Below, piece by piece: positions 52,673 through 61,301 of a DNA stretch of 64,000 nt; positions within the stretch are counted from its first letter, which is position 1; every line of letters begins with the position of its first letter. The position numbers and the translations under genes were made by a program. The stretch comes from Microbacterium sp. EST19A (GTDB lineage: Bacteria; Actinomycetota; Actinomycetes; Actinomycetales; Microbacteriaceae): positions 1,240,001 to 1,304,000 of the forward strand of contig NZ_JAHXYZ010000002.1 of the NCBI RefSeq assembly GCF_019969685.1. The letters run 5' to 3'. The notes beneath the pieces are model-generated. The model was not told the DNA's origin. It made no database searches and was given only the letters and a program-made list of their open reading frames with translations.

Positions 52673-53251
52673 CTAGAGCGGGAACGCCCCGTAGGCGAGG
52701 GTGATCGCCCACGATTCGCGAGGGAGGTCGAGCAGGCGATAGTGCACCCGCCGATCGGGGATCCAGCCCTGCGTGAGCGTCGGGTCCAGCCGCACATGCT
52801 CTGGTCTGACGCGGAAGCCGCGGCCGTCGGCATGGAGCACCGCCTGCACTCGGGACCAGTGCGCGAGCAGATGCTGTTCGTCGGTGTCGCCGAACAGATG
52901 CGAGTGGGCGCGCATGTCGCGCAGATCCGCCTCGGCAGGTGTCGCAGGGCGCAGGTCCACCCCCAGCGGCATGACCGGATCGGCCACGACGACCACGGTG
53001 GCCGGTCCTGTGCTGGCGCTGCGGATGGCCAGCGGGATCTCCGATCCGGCGACGGTGGCGAGCAGATGCGGGTGATAGCCGAACTGCGCCGGCTCCTCGC
53101 GGTGCACGCGGACTTCGGCGACCTCGACGTTCATGAGCGACGCGACGACTTCGCGCGCCAGGAGGCGCTTGCGTTCGTGCTCATCCAGTCGTTCGTCGGC
53201 GCCGAATCGCACCGAGATGCCACTGGGAGCGCCCAAGAGCACTGATTCCAT
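52673..53251 (-). CDS. 4'-phosphopantetheinyl transferase-like protein, degenerate
   Basis: A 192-aa protein resembling Sfp-type transferases: IPLAIRSASTGPATVVVVADPVMPLGVDLRP matches the first motif region, and EQHLLAHWSRVQAVLHADGRGFRV occupies the position of WxxKEAxxKAxG. The KE pair that binds Mg-CoA is missing (RVQ instead), so catalysis is doubtful. It may be a derived or regulatory relative. Start at MESVLLGAP. Confidence 0.6.
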   Translation of the reverse strand: MESVLLGAPSGISVRFGADERLDEHERKRLLAREVVASLMNVEVAEVRVHREEPAQFGYHPHLLATVAGSEIPLAIRSASTGPATVVVVADPVMPLGVDLRPATPAEADLRDMRAHSHLFGDTDEQHLLAHWSRVQAVLHADGRGFRVRPEHVRLDPTLTQGWIPDRRVHYRLLDLPRESWAITLAYGAFPL

Positions 53252-53336
53252 GATCCGCCGCCGTTCCTGCCGCTTGTCGGCTCTGGTACACATCATGAGG
53301 GCTGGATGGCCGCTCCACCAGAGTCGGGCGGTCAGG

Positions 53337-54842
53337 TCAGCACTCGATGACGTTGACCGCGAGGCCGCCTTCGCTGGTCTCCTTGTACTTCGTCGACATG
53401 TCGACACCGGTCTGCCGCATCGTCTCGACGACGGCATCCAGCGACACGTAGTGGCTGCCGTCGCCGCGCAGGGCGAGACGGGCAGCGGTGACGGCGGTCG
53501 ACGCGGCGATCGCGTTCCGCTCGATGCACGGGATCTGCACGAGACCGCCGATCGGGTCGCACGTGAGTCCGAGGTGATGCTCCATCGCGATCTCGGCGGC
53601 GTTCTCGATCTGACGGTTCGTGCCGCCCATCACGGCGGTGAGGCCGCCGGCCGCCATCGCGCACGCGGAGCCCACTTCGGCCTGGCATCCGCCTTCCGCA
53701 CCCGAGATCGACGCGTTCGCCTTGAACAGCGATCCGAGGGCGGTCGCGGTGAGCAGGAAACGGCGGATGCCGCGGCGGCGGTTCGCCTCCGCGACGAGGT
53801 CGCCGTCAAGACTCGCGGCCTCGCCGTGCGCCTCCGCCGGAGCGTGCGCGGCGTCGAAGCCGAGCAGGGCGCTGCCGACCAGCTCGCCGTAGGGCGTGAC
53901 GGCGTTGCCCGCGCCGAGGCCGGAGTCGGCCATGAAGCGCCACCAGTACATCCCGACGGCCGGAAGGATGCCTGCAGCGCCGTTCGTCGGCGCGGTGACG
54001 ACGCGGCCGCCGGCCGCGTTCTCCTCGTTGACGGCCAGCGCGAACGCTCCGAGCCACTCGCCCGGGAGCTCACGGTGTCCACCGGCCTCGGACTCCTCCA
54101 GCTGTGCGCGGATCGTGCCGGCGCGACGCTTCACCTTCAGCATGCCGGGCAGGACTCCGTCGGAATGCAGGCCCGCGTCGACACAGGCCGACATCGCGTT
54201 CCAGATCGCATCGAGCCCCGCGGCGACCTCTTCCTCGCTGCGCACCGAAGCCTCGTTGAGACGCGCGAGCTCGGCGATCGACAGCCCGCTCTCGTCGCAC
54301 AGGGCGAGCAGCGACGCGGCATCCGTGTACGCATAGGGGAAGCTGCCGGTCGTGAGCTTCGCCTCCTCGCCGTCACGGCGGATGAAGCCCCCGCCGATCG
54401 AGTAGTACGTGTCCTCGGCGACCACGCCGCCGTCGGCATTCCAGGCGGTGATGGTCATCGCGTTCGGGTGGCCGGGGAGGCGCGTGCGCGGCGCGAAGAC
54501 GATGTCTTCCTTCGTGAAGGCGACGTCGTGCCGGCCGTTGAGCCGCAGCGGCTCGCCGGGCGTGTACGTGGTCCAGGCCGAACGGACCTCGCCCGGGTCG
54601 CACGTCTCGGGCGAGAGCCCACGGAGCCCGGCGACGACGGCATCCGGCGTGCCGTGGCCGATCCCGGTCGCGCCGAGGGAACCGTAGAGCGTGCTGCCGA
54701 CGCGCGAGACGCGATCGAGCGAGCCGCTCGCGCTGAGCCGTTGCGCGAAGGCGAGCGCCGCCCGCATGGGTCCGACCGTATGGGAACTCGAAGGCCCCAC
54801 TCCGATGGAGAAGAGGTCGAAGGCCGAGACGTACGCTGTCAC
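53337..54842 (-). CDS. sdaA: L-serine ammonia-lyase (iron-sulfur, single chain)
   Basis: A 501-aa SdaA. N-terminal beta domain: SAFDLFSIGVGPSSSHTVGPMRAAL. The C-terminal alpha domain has EVGSACAMAAGGLTAVMGGTNRQIENAAEIAMEHHLGLTCDPIGGLVQIPCIERNAIAA with the cysteines that hold the [4Fe-4S] cluster. It converts L-serine to pyruvate and ammonia. The last residues (VIEC) include the C-terminal Cys that acts as a cluster ligand tail in this family. Confidence 0.95.
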   Translation of the reverse strand: MTAYVSAFDLFSIGVGPSSSHTVGPMRAALAFAQRLSASGSLDRVSRVGSTLYGSLGATGIGHGTPDAVVAGLRGLSPETCDPGEVRSAWTTYTPGEPLRLNGRHDVAFTKEDIVFAPRTRLPGHPNAMTITAWNADGGVVAEDTYYSIGGGFIRRDGEEAKLTTGSFPYAYTDAASLLALCDESGLSIAELARLNEASVRSEEEVAAGLDAIWNAMSACVDAGLHSDGVLPGMLKVKRRAGTIRAQLEESEAGGHRELPGEWLGAFALAVNEENAAGGRVVTAPTNGAAGILPAVGMYWWRFMADSGLGAGNAVTPYGELVGSALLGFDAAHAPAEAHGEAASLDGDLVAEANRRRGIRRFLLTATALGSLFKANASISGAEGGCQAEVGSACAMAAGGLTAVMGGTNRQIENAAEIAMEHHLGLTCDPIGGLVQIPCIERNAIAASTAVTAARLALRGDGSHYVSLDAVVETMRQTGVDMSTKYKETSEGGLAVNVIEC

Positions 54843-54967
54843 GCCTCCAGGCTACGCCGCATTCCGGTGCCCGGTTCACCCCCATCGACCTGACGCTCGT
54901 CAAGCCCCTTCATCGGTGCGGGGCGCGGCGGCATCCTGAGCGTGACGACATCGCGAAAGGGGCGATC

Positions 54968-55276
54968 ATGACCGACAGCACGCCAGACCAGGACAGCACG
55001 CCGGAGCAGGTCGACGCTGAGGCGCAGGCGCCGACTCCGACCTCTCCGCCGGCCGCGGACGAGGCAGGGCACCTCACGGCGGAGACCCCGGAAGAGGCCG
55101 AGTCGCCCGAGCAGGCCGACCCGGAGGAGATCCCGAGCACGGACGAACTCGAGGAGCCGAGCACCGAGAAGGATCCGGGCGAGGAGCCCAAGGCCCCGAA
55201 GCGCGACGAGCCCGAGCCCGACCATGAGGCGGTCGGGATCGGGGTCATCGACACGGAGGAGCCGCAGGTCGACTGA
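54968..55276 (+). CDS. Small acidic, Pro/Glu-rich protein
   Basis: A 102-aa low-complexity protein, strongly acidic (rich in Glu, Asp, Pro, Thr). It is probably disordered and ends in a slightly ordered segment HEAVGIGVIDTEEPQVD. GAAAGGGG precedes the ATG. Such proteins are common in Microbacteriaceae; no function can be stated. Confidence 0.65.
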   Translation: MTDSTPDQDSTPEQVDAEAQAPTPTSPPAADEAGHLTAETPEEAESPEQADPEEIPSTDELEEPSTEKDPGEEPKAPKRDEPEPDHEAVGIGVIDTEEPQVD

Positions 55277-55288
55277 GGCGCGGCCGCT

Positions 55289-55374
55289 CCGGTCGCAGTT
55301 GCTGCCGTCGGTCGTCACTCCGGTCGCGGTTGCTGCCGCCGGAGCGACGTCGAACCGGCAGAAACTGCGACCGG
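55289..55374. repeat. Dispersed GGTCGCAGTTGCTGCCG inverted repeat, locus 2
   Basis: Two direct copies (55289-55307 and 55321-55338) face an inverted copy CGGCAGAAACTGCGACCGG (55356-55374), able to form a long hairpin between two convergent genes. It could act as a bidirectional terminator. Confidence 0.7.
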
Positions 55375-55389
55375 AAGCAGGGCTGCGAA

Positions 55390-57120
55390 CTACTCGACGA
55401 GCTTGCCCTCGGTGTCCACCTCGCGCATGAGCTCGACGATCTCGGCGGGGATCTCGGGAATCGCCTCGCGGGTCACGCCGGTGCGAGGGCTCCACACCAG
55501 GTTCACCTGCAGCGTCGGGTCGGTGTCAGGGAAGTCGCTGCGGTTGTGGCATCCGCGGGTCTCCCGGCGCTGCAGCGCCGCTTCGAGCGTCGCGCGGGCC
55601 GCGACCGCCGACCCCTTGAGATCGAACGCGTGCGCGAGATCCTGGAAGCCGGCGATGTCGGGGTGGATGCCGATGTCCTCCATGCGCCCCTCGATCATGT
55701 CGAGATCGGCGAGACCGGCGCGCAGGCCTTCCTCGCTGCGTACGACGCCGCCGAACTCGGTCATCAGGTTGCGGATCGCACGCTGCAGGGCACGCACGTT
55801 CTCACGCCCGTCCGCGGAGAGCAGATCGTCGATCTCGGCGCGAGCCTGCGCGACGGCATCCGCAGAACGACGCTGCGCGTCGAGCCCCGCCGCGTGCGCG
55901 ATCGCCGCCTGTCCGACGATGCGGCCGTAGACGAGCAGCTCGATGAGCGAGTTGCCGCCGAGGCGGTTCGCGCCGTGCAGTCCGCTGGACGCCTCGCCGA
56001 TGGCGTACAGTCCGTCGACGTCGGTCTGGTGGTCTTCCGGACGCACCCACACGCCGCCCATCGAGTAGTGCGCCGTGGGGGCGATCTCGATCGGGTCGGT
56101 GGTGATGTCGAGCATCTGCAGCTCCATCATCGTCTGGTAGACGCGGGGAAGACGGGTCATGATCGTCTCGCGCGGAAGGTGCGACACGTCCAGCCAGACT
56201 CCACCGTTCGGGGTGCCGCGACCCTCGGCGATCTCGGTGTACGCGGCGAGGGCGACGCGGTCGCGCGTCGACAGCTCCATCCGCTCCGGGTCGTACTTCT
56301 CCATGAACCGCTCGCCGAGGGCGTTGCGCAGGATGCCGCCTTCACCGCGGGCGGCCTCGGAGATGAGGGTGCCCGCAGCGTTCTCGGGCTCGATGATGCC
56401 GGACGGGTGGAACTGCACGAGCTCGGGGTCGCGCAGGCGGGCTCCTGCCTCGACGGCGAGGCGCCACGAGTCGCCGGTGTTCTCGTCGCGGCGGGACGAG
56501 GTGCGGCGCCAGATGCGGTTGTGCCCACCGGCGGCGAGGATCACCGCATCGGCATGGATCAGGTACCGCGTGCCGTCGGACTGGTCGAAGCCGTAGGCGC
56601 CGAACACGACGTTGTCGCGCACGAGCAGGCGGGTGATGTAGACGTGGTCGAGGATCGGCACCTCGAGCTGCTCGGCCTTGCGCACGAGGGTGCGCTGGAT
56701 CTCGAGGCCGGTGTAATCACCCGCGAAGGCCGTGCGACGGAAGGTGTGCGCGCCGAAGAACCGCTGCGAGATGCGGCCGTCGTCCTCGCGCGCGAAGTCC
56801 ATGCCCCAGCGCTCGAGATCGCGGATGCCGCGCTCGGCGCCCTGCGTCACGATCTCGACCGTGTGCGGGTTGGCGAGCAGGTAGCTCTCCTTGATCGTGT
56901 CGGCGGCGTGCTGCTGCCAGCTGTCGTCGGCATCCATGGTGCCGAGCGCGGCGTTGATGCCGCCGGCGGCGAGGGAGGTGTGGGCATCCTGTCGGGGGCG
57001 TTTGCCGACGGCGAGGACGTCGATGCCGTGTTCGGCGACCTCGATCGCCGCCCGCAGCCCGGAACCACCGGTCCCGATGACCAGGACGGTGGTGGAGATC
57101 TGACGTTCGCGTGTACTCAT
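55390..57120 (-). CDS. Fumarate reductase / succinate dehydrogenase-type flavoprotein
   Basis: A 576-aa FAD protein of the SdhA/FrdA/NadB group. VLVIGTGGSGLRAAIEVAEHG is the FAD motif; DAHTSLAAGGINAALG carries the His that would bind FAD. DPELVQFHPSGI, LISEAARGEGGIL, PTAHYSMGGVWV and GLHGANRLGGNSLIELLVYGR are family blocks. No iron-sulfur or membrane anchor subunit gene adjoins. A stand-alone fumarate reductase-like or aspartate oxidase-like activity is possible. The ATG of MSTRERQ is used. Divergent from a LysR gene, its likely regulator. Confidence 0.88.
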   Translation of the reverse strand: MSTRERQISTTVLVIGTGGSGLRAAIEVAEHGIDVLAVGKRPRQDAHTSLAAGGINAALGTMDADDSWQQHAADTIKESYLLANPHTVEIVTQGAERGIRDLERWGMDFAREDDGRISQRFFGAHTFRRTAFAGDYTGLEIQRTLVRKAEQLEVPILDHVYITRLLVRDNVVFGAYGFDQSDGTRYLIHADAVILAAGGHNRIWRRTSSRRDENTGDSWRLAVEAGARLRDPELVQFHPSGIIEPENAAGTLISEAARGEGGILRNALGERFMEKYDPERMELSTRDRVALAAYTEIAEGRGTPNGGVWLDVSHLPRETIMTRLPRVYQTMMELQMLDITTDPIEIAPTAHYSMGGVWVRPEDHQTDVDGLYAIGEASSGLHGANRLGGNSLIELLVYGRIVGQAAIAHAAGLDAQRRSADAVAQARAEIDDLLSADGRENVRALQRAIRNLMTEFGGVVRSEEGLRAGLADLDMIEGRMEDIGIHPDIAGFQDLAHAFDLKGSAVAARATLEAALQRRETRGCHNRSDFPDTDPTLQVNLVWSPRTGVTREAIPEIPAEIVELMREVDTEGKLVE

Positions 57121-57157
57121 GAAATCCACGCTAGTTAGGCGATCCTAATAACTCCAA

Positions 57158-57183
57158 TGCATAGTTCGACTCTGAACGATGCA
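57158..57183. promoter_or_regulatory. Dyad in the lysR/flavoprotein divergent region, candidate LysR site
   Basis: TGCAT-n-GTTC-n6-GAAC-n-ATGCA is a nested perfect dyad in the 71 bp between the two start codons, ending 9 bp before the lysR ATG. LysR regulators usually bind such dyads in divergent regions. Confidence 0.65.
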
Positions 57184-57191
57184 GGTAGGCT

Positions 57192-58127
57192 ATGGCCATG
57201 AACCTCGAGCAACTGCGCGGGTTCGTCGAGGTCGCCCGGCTCGGCCACTTCACTCGCGCCTCCGAGCACCTGCACCTGGCGCAGCCGTCGCTGAGCCGAC
57301 AGATCTCGACGCTGGAGCGCGAACTCGGCGCCGAGCTGTTCCACCGCGCGCGCGGCCACATCGCCCTCACCGCCGCGGGTGAGACGCTTCTCCCCCGCGC
57401 CCAGCGGATGCTCGCCGAGGCCGACGCCATCCGCGAGGAGATGGACGAGCTGCAGGGCCTGCGACGCGGGCGCGTGCGCCTGGGCGCCCCTCCGACGCTG
57501 TGCATCAGTCTCGTGGCCGAGGCGATCAGCGTCTTCCACTCCGCGCACCCCGACGTCGACCTGCACCTCATCGAAAGCGGCTCGCGTCTGCTCGTGGATC
57601 AGCTCGCCGTCGGCGCCGTCGACATCGCACTGATCACCGAGTCGGACGGGCCGCCGCCGTCGGGCTTCAGTCTCACGCGCACACCGCTGCTCACCGAGGA
57701 GCTCGTCGTCGTCTCCTCGGCATCCCTGCCCCCGGTGGCAGTGACGCCCGCGATCGGACTCGATCATCTCGCCACGCTTCCGCTGATCGCCCTCGACGAG
57801 ACGTACGAGCTCCGCGCCACGACCGATGCCGCATTCCGCTCCGTGGGACTCACGCCGACGCATGTGCTGGAGGGCGCCGAGATGGACGCCGTGCTGCGCT
57901 TCGTCGAGCGCGGGCTCGGTGTCGCCGTGGTGCCGGCGATGGTGCTGCTCGACCAGCCCGCGCTGCGATCCGTGCGACTGACGCATCCGATGATGACCCG
58001 CATCGTGAGCCTCGCGCACCGCTCGGATGTCACCCCGGCGGTGGCGGTCGCCGCGATGCGGAAGGTGATCCTGGCGACCGCGGCCGAGGTCGCCCGACGC
58101 GATCCGGCGATCACGAGCCTGCTGTAG
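57192..58127 (+). CDS. LysR family transcriptional regulator
   Basis: A 311-aa regulator. Residues 3-62 are the LysR HTH (NLEQLRGFVEVARLGHFTRASEHLHLAQPSLSRQISTLERELGAELF). The effector domain (RVRLGAPPTLCISLVAEAI..) is of the CynR/CbbR type. ATG GCC ATG gives two possible starts 6 bp apart. Likely controls the divergent flavoprotein and itself. Confidence 0.92.
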   Translation: MAMNLEQLRGFVEVARLGHFTRASEHLHLAQPSLSRQISTLERELGAELFHRARGHIALTAAGETLLPRAQRMLAEADAIREEMDELQGLRRGRVRLGAPPTLCISLVAEAISVFHSAHPDVDLHLIESGSRLLVDQLAVGAVDIALITESDGPPPSGFSLTRTPLLTEELVVVSSASLPPVAVTPAIGLDHLATLPLIALDETYELRATTDAAFRSVGLTPTHVLEGAEMDAVLRFVERGLGVAVVPAMVLLDQPALRSVRLTHPMMTRIVSLAHRSDVTPAVAVAAMRKVILATAAEVARRDPAITSLL

Positions 58128-58175
58128 CGCGCGCGGCTCTGCTTCAGGTCGCCGTCGACGTCGCCCGCCCGGCCT

Positions 58176-58273
58176 CCGGTCGCAATTGCGGCCGCCTCCG
58201 CCGCCTCCGGACGACAGCAACTGCGACCGGAACGGATGCCGGCGGCAGAAGCTGCGACCGGAACGGATGCCGG
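58176..58273. repeat. Dispersed GGTCGCAGTT-type repeat, locus 3
   Basis: CCGGTCGCAATTGCGGCCG at 58176 is followed by two inverted copies. CTGCGACCGGAACGGATGCCGG occurs exactly at 58221-58242 and 58252-58273, a 31-bp direct period. Same family as the repeats at 41190 and 55289. Confidence 0.65.
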
Positions 58274-58292
58274 AGCACCTCAGACAAAGCAG

Positions 58293-58320
58293 AAACCCCG
58301 TCGCTTTCACGACGGGGTTT
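58293..58320 (-). terminator. Terminator hairpin downstream of tRNA-Arg
   Basis: AAACCCCGTCG and CGACGGGGTTT form an 11-bp stem with a 6-nt loop. On the minus strand it follows the tRNA by 22 bp and ends in TTTCTGCTTTG. It can also end the convergent lysR transcript. Confidence 0.8.
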
Positions 58321-58342
58321 CTGTCACTGTCTCAACACAGTG

Positions 58343-58415
58343 TGCGCCCGAAGGGACTCGAACCCCTAACCTTCTGATCCGTAGTCAGATGCTCTATCCA
58401 TTGAGCTACGGGCGC
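58343..58415 (-). tRNA. tRNA-Arg (anticodon ACG)
   Basis: On the minus strand GCGCCCG (58415-58409) pairs with CGGGCGC at the 3' side as the acceptor stem. The anticodon stem TCTGA/TCAGA encloses the loop CTACGGA, anticodon ACG. The T-arm loop is GGTTCGAGTCC-like. 73 nt, CCA not encoded. Confidence 0.97.
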
Positions 58416-58491
58416 ATGATCCGCGAACTTCAACGCTCAGCGGGCCGACGATAAGCCTACAACAGTCCCGACGCGAAAGCGAAACGAGGCC

Positions 58492-59157
58492 TCAGTCCTC
58501 CACGGCCTCCGCCAGCTCCTGCTTCTTGCGGCGCTTGGCCCTCGCGCGCTGCTCCGACGACAGGGCCTGCAGGTCGACGAGACGCAGCGCCTGCATGCGC
58601 GCCTCGCGCATCTTTCCGTACTCCGGATCGTGGTCGGGGCGCATGCCCTCGACGCGCAGCCGACGGTCGAGGTTGTGCCGCACGTCGGCCCAGGCGGCCT
58701 CTCGCGCCTCTTCGACGATCACGCCGAGCCGCTCGCGGTCCTGCATGATCTCGCGGAGGCGCGCGCCCACGCCGGTCGACTGCTTGGCGCGCCGACGGAG
58801 GTTGCGCACGTCGCGGTCTCGGTAGTCGTGCGTGCCGTGCGGGTCGGAGTGGCGTCCGCGTGCGCGCTTGCGCAGTGCGGTGACGTTCGCGGCGGCCTCT
58901 TCGGCCTCGGTGGCCATCGCGCCGAGCGCCTCGCGGGCGTCGGCGATGTACTTCTCGGTGTCGAACACGCCGTCCTCGGCGATGGTGCCGACGAGGATGT
59001 GGTTCTTCACGGCGAGGCGCGCCGCGGCGGTCGCGATCGCAACGCCTTCGGCGATGGCATCCGCTGTTCGTCCCACCGCGACCTCCTCTCCTCGAGCGTA
59101 CCGGTATGCCGCCGGAGCGGTGTGGGCAAGAATGGGTTCCGGATCAGCATCCCCCAT
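58492..59157 (-). CDS. Conserved hypothetical helical protein
   Basis: A 221-aa, highly charged, Ala/Arg/Glu-rich protein. After a short N-terminal region (EVAVGRTADAIAEGVAIATAAARLAVKNHILVGTIAEDGVFDTEKYIADAREALGAMATEAEE) it contains long helices and a basic end (RAKRRKKQEL). It looks like a family confined to Microbacteriaceae and relatives. No motif supports a function. Confidence 0.75.
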   Translation of the reverse strand: MGDADPEPILAHTAPAAYRYARGEEVAVGRTADAIAEGVAIATAAARLAVKNHILVGTIAEDGVFDTEKYIADAREALGAMATEAEEAAANVTALRKRARGRHSDPHGTHDYRDRDVRNLRRRAKQSTGVGARLREIMQDRERLGVIVEEAREAAWADVRHNLDRRLRVEGMRPDHDPEYGKMREARMQALRLVDLQALSSEQRARAKRRKKQELAEAVED

Positions 59158-59207
59158 CGGTCCGACATTCGCCCGGCCCCCGTCGGAACGCGCCCGCAGG
59201 AGGCCGC

Positions 59208-60047
59208 ATGAAGCATCTCGATCTCGTCGGCAGCACCACCGTGATCACGGGGGCGGCGAACGGCATGGGCGCCGACATCGCCCGGCTTCTGGCGGCGCGC
59301 GGCGTGCATCTCGCGCTCATCGACCACGACGCGTCGGCCCTGGCGACTGTGGCCGCGAGTCTGCGCGGCTCCACCGTGACGACGCACGTCATCGACCTCC
59401 GTGACGACGACGCCGTCTTCGCGGGTGTCGACGACATCAGCGCCGCACATCCGCGAATCAACGCTCTGATCACCTGCGCCGGCTCCTCGATGCTGGGCAC
59501 CCTCGATCAGCTCACGATGGAGGAGATGCGCTGGCTCACCGACGTCAACCTCTGGGGGACGGTCTCGGTCACCAAGGCGCTGCTGCCGGCCCTGCGCGCA
59601 GCTCCGGCAGCGCACATCACGCACCTCGCCAGCGTTTACGCACTGGCGGCACCCGCCGGACGCATCCCCTACGCGATCAGCAAGTTCGCCGTGCGGGCGT
59701 TCTCCGAGGCGCTGCGGCACGAGCTCGAAGGCACCGCCGTCACCGTCGGCGCCGTCTATCCGGCAGGGGTGCGCACCGGCATCATCCTGCACGGCCGTTA
59801 CGCCGCAGCCATCGACCCCGACGTGGCGGCTCGCGCTGCCGCCGCGCAGGCCGCGATGTACCACACCGAGCCGACGGATGCCGCGGCGCAGATCATCCGC
59901 GCCACTGAGCGGCGGGCTGTGCGCACGATGGTCGGGCGCGAAGCACGGCTGATCGACGTGCTGGTGCGCGCCGCTCCGTCGAACTACTGGCGGGCGATGC
60001 GCCGTCCGCTGCGCGCAGCGATCGACACGACGACGCCCGTCGCCTGA
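59208..60047 (+). CDS. Short-chain dehydrogenase/reductase
   Basis: A 279-aa SDR: cofactor motif TVITGAANGMGADIARLLAARG (TGxxxGxG), INALITCAGSS (NAG-like), and catalytic Ser/Tyr/Lys in HLASVYALAAPAGRIPYAISKFAV. Substrate unknown. The start ATG (MKHLDLVGS) has GGAGG upstream. It is divergent from the hypothetical gene. Confidence 0.9.
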   Translation: MKHLDLVGSTTVITGAANGMGADIARLLAARGVHLALIDHDASALATVAASLRGSTVTTHVIDLRDDDAVFAGVDDISAAHPRINALITCAGSSMLGTLDQLTMEEMRWLTDVNLWGTVSVTKALLPALRAAPAAHITHLASVYALAAPAGRIPYAISKFAVRAFSEALRHELEGTAVTVGAVYPAGVRTGIILHGRYAAAIDPDVAARAAAAQAAMYHTEPTDAAAQIIRATERRAVRTMVGREARLIDVLVRAAPSNYWRAMRRPLRAAIDTTTPVA

Positions 60048-60080
60048 CCGCACGGCGGTGCGTCAGCGCACGGCGCCGCG

Positions 60081-60953
60081 TCAGCGCACGGCGCCGACCC
60101 AGATGCCCGACGCCCACGCCTGCTGGTCGCCGTTGCACCCGACCGAGCCCGGATACCCGCGGACGACCGCCATGCAGTTCGCCAGGAACTCCGGGTCGTT
60201 GCCGAACAGCGAGCCGTACCCCGACGACGAGGTGAGGGCGCCCCAGACGCGGAACTGGTAGATGTGCGCGAGCTCGTGCGCCATCGCCCAGTTCAGGCGC
60301 CCCTCTCCCCAGTTCGCGATGTCGGCCCGGTACTTGATGTAGCCATTGCTGTTCGCGCACGCCGGAGCGCTGCCACCCGCGCAGGACGAGGACTCGTACA
60401 GCCCGACTCCCCCGCCGCCGACACGGTCGAGCGCCGCCCGCACCCGGGCATAGCCGTCGGCACCGCTGGTCGTGTATGCCGGTCCCCCCGGTCCGGCGCT
60501 CCGCGCCGACTGGATCGCCTCCCAGCTCGACACCTCGGAGCCGACCTTCTCGGTGATCGCGTGGATCGTCGCCGTCGCGGCCGTCACCGTGTCGGGGTTC
60601 TTGTTCTCGGCGAGCACCGTCTGCTGCGTGGACAGTGCCGAGGCGACGTGCGTGGTCGTGTCGACCTTGCCCTTGGCGCCCTCGATCGCCGTGCTCAGAG
60701 CGGCGAGCTCGGCCACGAATGCCGGTCGGACCTCCAGCACGGCCGCGCGGTCCGCAGTGTCCTGCTCGGCGCGCTCGACCGCTCCCTCGAGGTAGTCCGT
60801 GCGCTGCGCGGCGGAATGCGACTGGGATGCCAGGGCGCGCAGTTCGACGACGGCATCGGCCCGCTGCTGGTCGAGGCCGTCCGCGCGGGCGACGATCCCG
60901 GCGCAGAGCAGCACGGCCGATGCGACCGTGACCGCGAGCATCCGACGGATCAC
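60081..60953 (-). CDS. Secreted protein with HExxH metalloprotease-like motif
   Basis: A 290-aa exported protein. The GTG at 60953 overlaps the previous stop (GTGA) and gives a signal peptide (MLAVTVASAVLLCAGIVARADG). A coiled-coil-like region (about 25-140) is followed by a C-terminal domain with NWAMAHELAHIYQFR, a HELAH zinc motif, and four Cys residues. It resembles putative cell-wall-associated metalloproteases of Actinobacteria; no substrate known. Coupled with the small coiled-coil membrane protein. Confidence 0.75.
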   Translation of the reverse strand: MIRRMLAVTVASAVLLCAGIVARADGLDQQRADAVVELRALASQSHSAAQRTDYLEGAVERAEQDTADRAAVLEVRPAFVAELAALSTAIEGAKGKVDTTTHVASALSTQQTVLAENKNPDTVTAATATIHAITEKVGSEVSSWEAIQSARSAGPGGPAYTTSGADGYARVRAALDRVGGGGVGLYESSSCAGGSAPACANSNGYIKYRADIANWGEGRLNWAMAHELAHIYQFRVWGALTSSSGYGSLFGNDPEFLANCMAVVRGYPGSVGCNGDQQAWASGIWVGAVR

Positions 60954-61195
60954 TTCAGGAAGCCCGTCGTGTCGGCGAGCTTCGCGTCCTGCTCGGCGAT
61001 CTGCGAACGCAGCGCGGTCAGCTTCTCGGCGAGTTCGAGGTTCTCGCCGTGCGAGGCGTCCAGCTGCTGCTCCACGCGATCGATCTCGGCCCTGACGGCG
61101 GCGAGGGCCGACGTGCGCTCCTGGTCGGCGACCACGACGAGGGCGAATCCGCCCACCAGCAGCAGACCTCCGACGACGACAGCAAGATTTCGCAT
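60950..61195 (-). CDS. Small membrane-anchored coiled-coil protein
   Basis: An 81-aa protein: one N-terminal transmembrane segment (AVVVGGLLLVGGFALVVVA) and a helical Glu/Leu/Ala-rich tail (SALAAVRAEIDRVEQQLDASHGENLELAEKLTALRSQIAEQDAKL) typical of a coiled coil. Its stop overlaps the GTG of the HExxH protein, so the two may form a complex. Confidence 0.75.
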   Translation of the reverse strand: MRNLAVVVGGLLLVGGFALVVVADQERTSALAAVRAEIDRVEQQLDASHGENLELAEKLTALRSQIAEQDAKLADTTGFLK

Positions 61196-61301
61196 CTCGC
61201 TCCCCAGGACAATCGCGACAGCTCCGGAACCACTCCGATGTGCCCAATATACAACTGGGGCGCGCGCCGACTCGCGCAGCTGCCGGTCCGCGTCGTCGAG
61301 G

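Noticed and set aside
53133..57138. Long plus-strand open frames opposite sdaA and the flavoprotein gene
   Set aside because: They mirror real genes, are Arg/His-rich and contain no recognisable domain.
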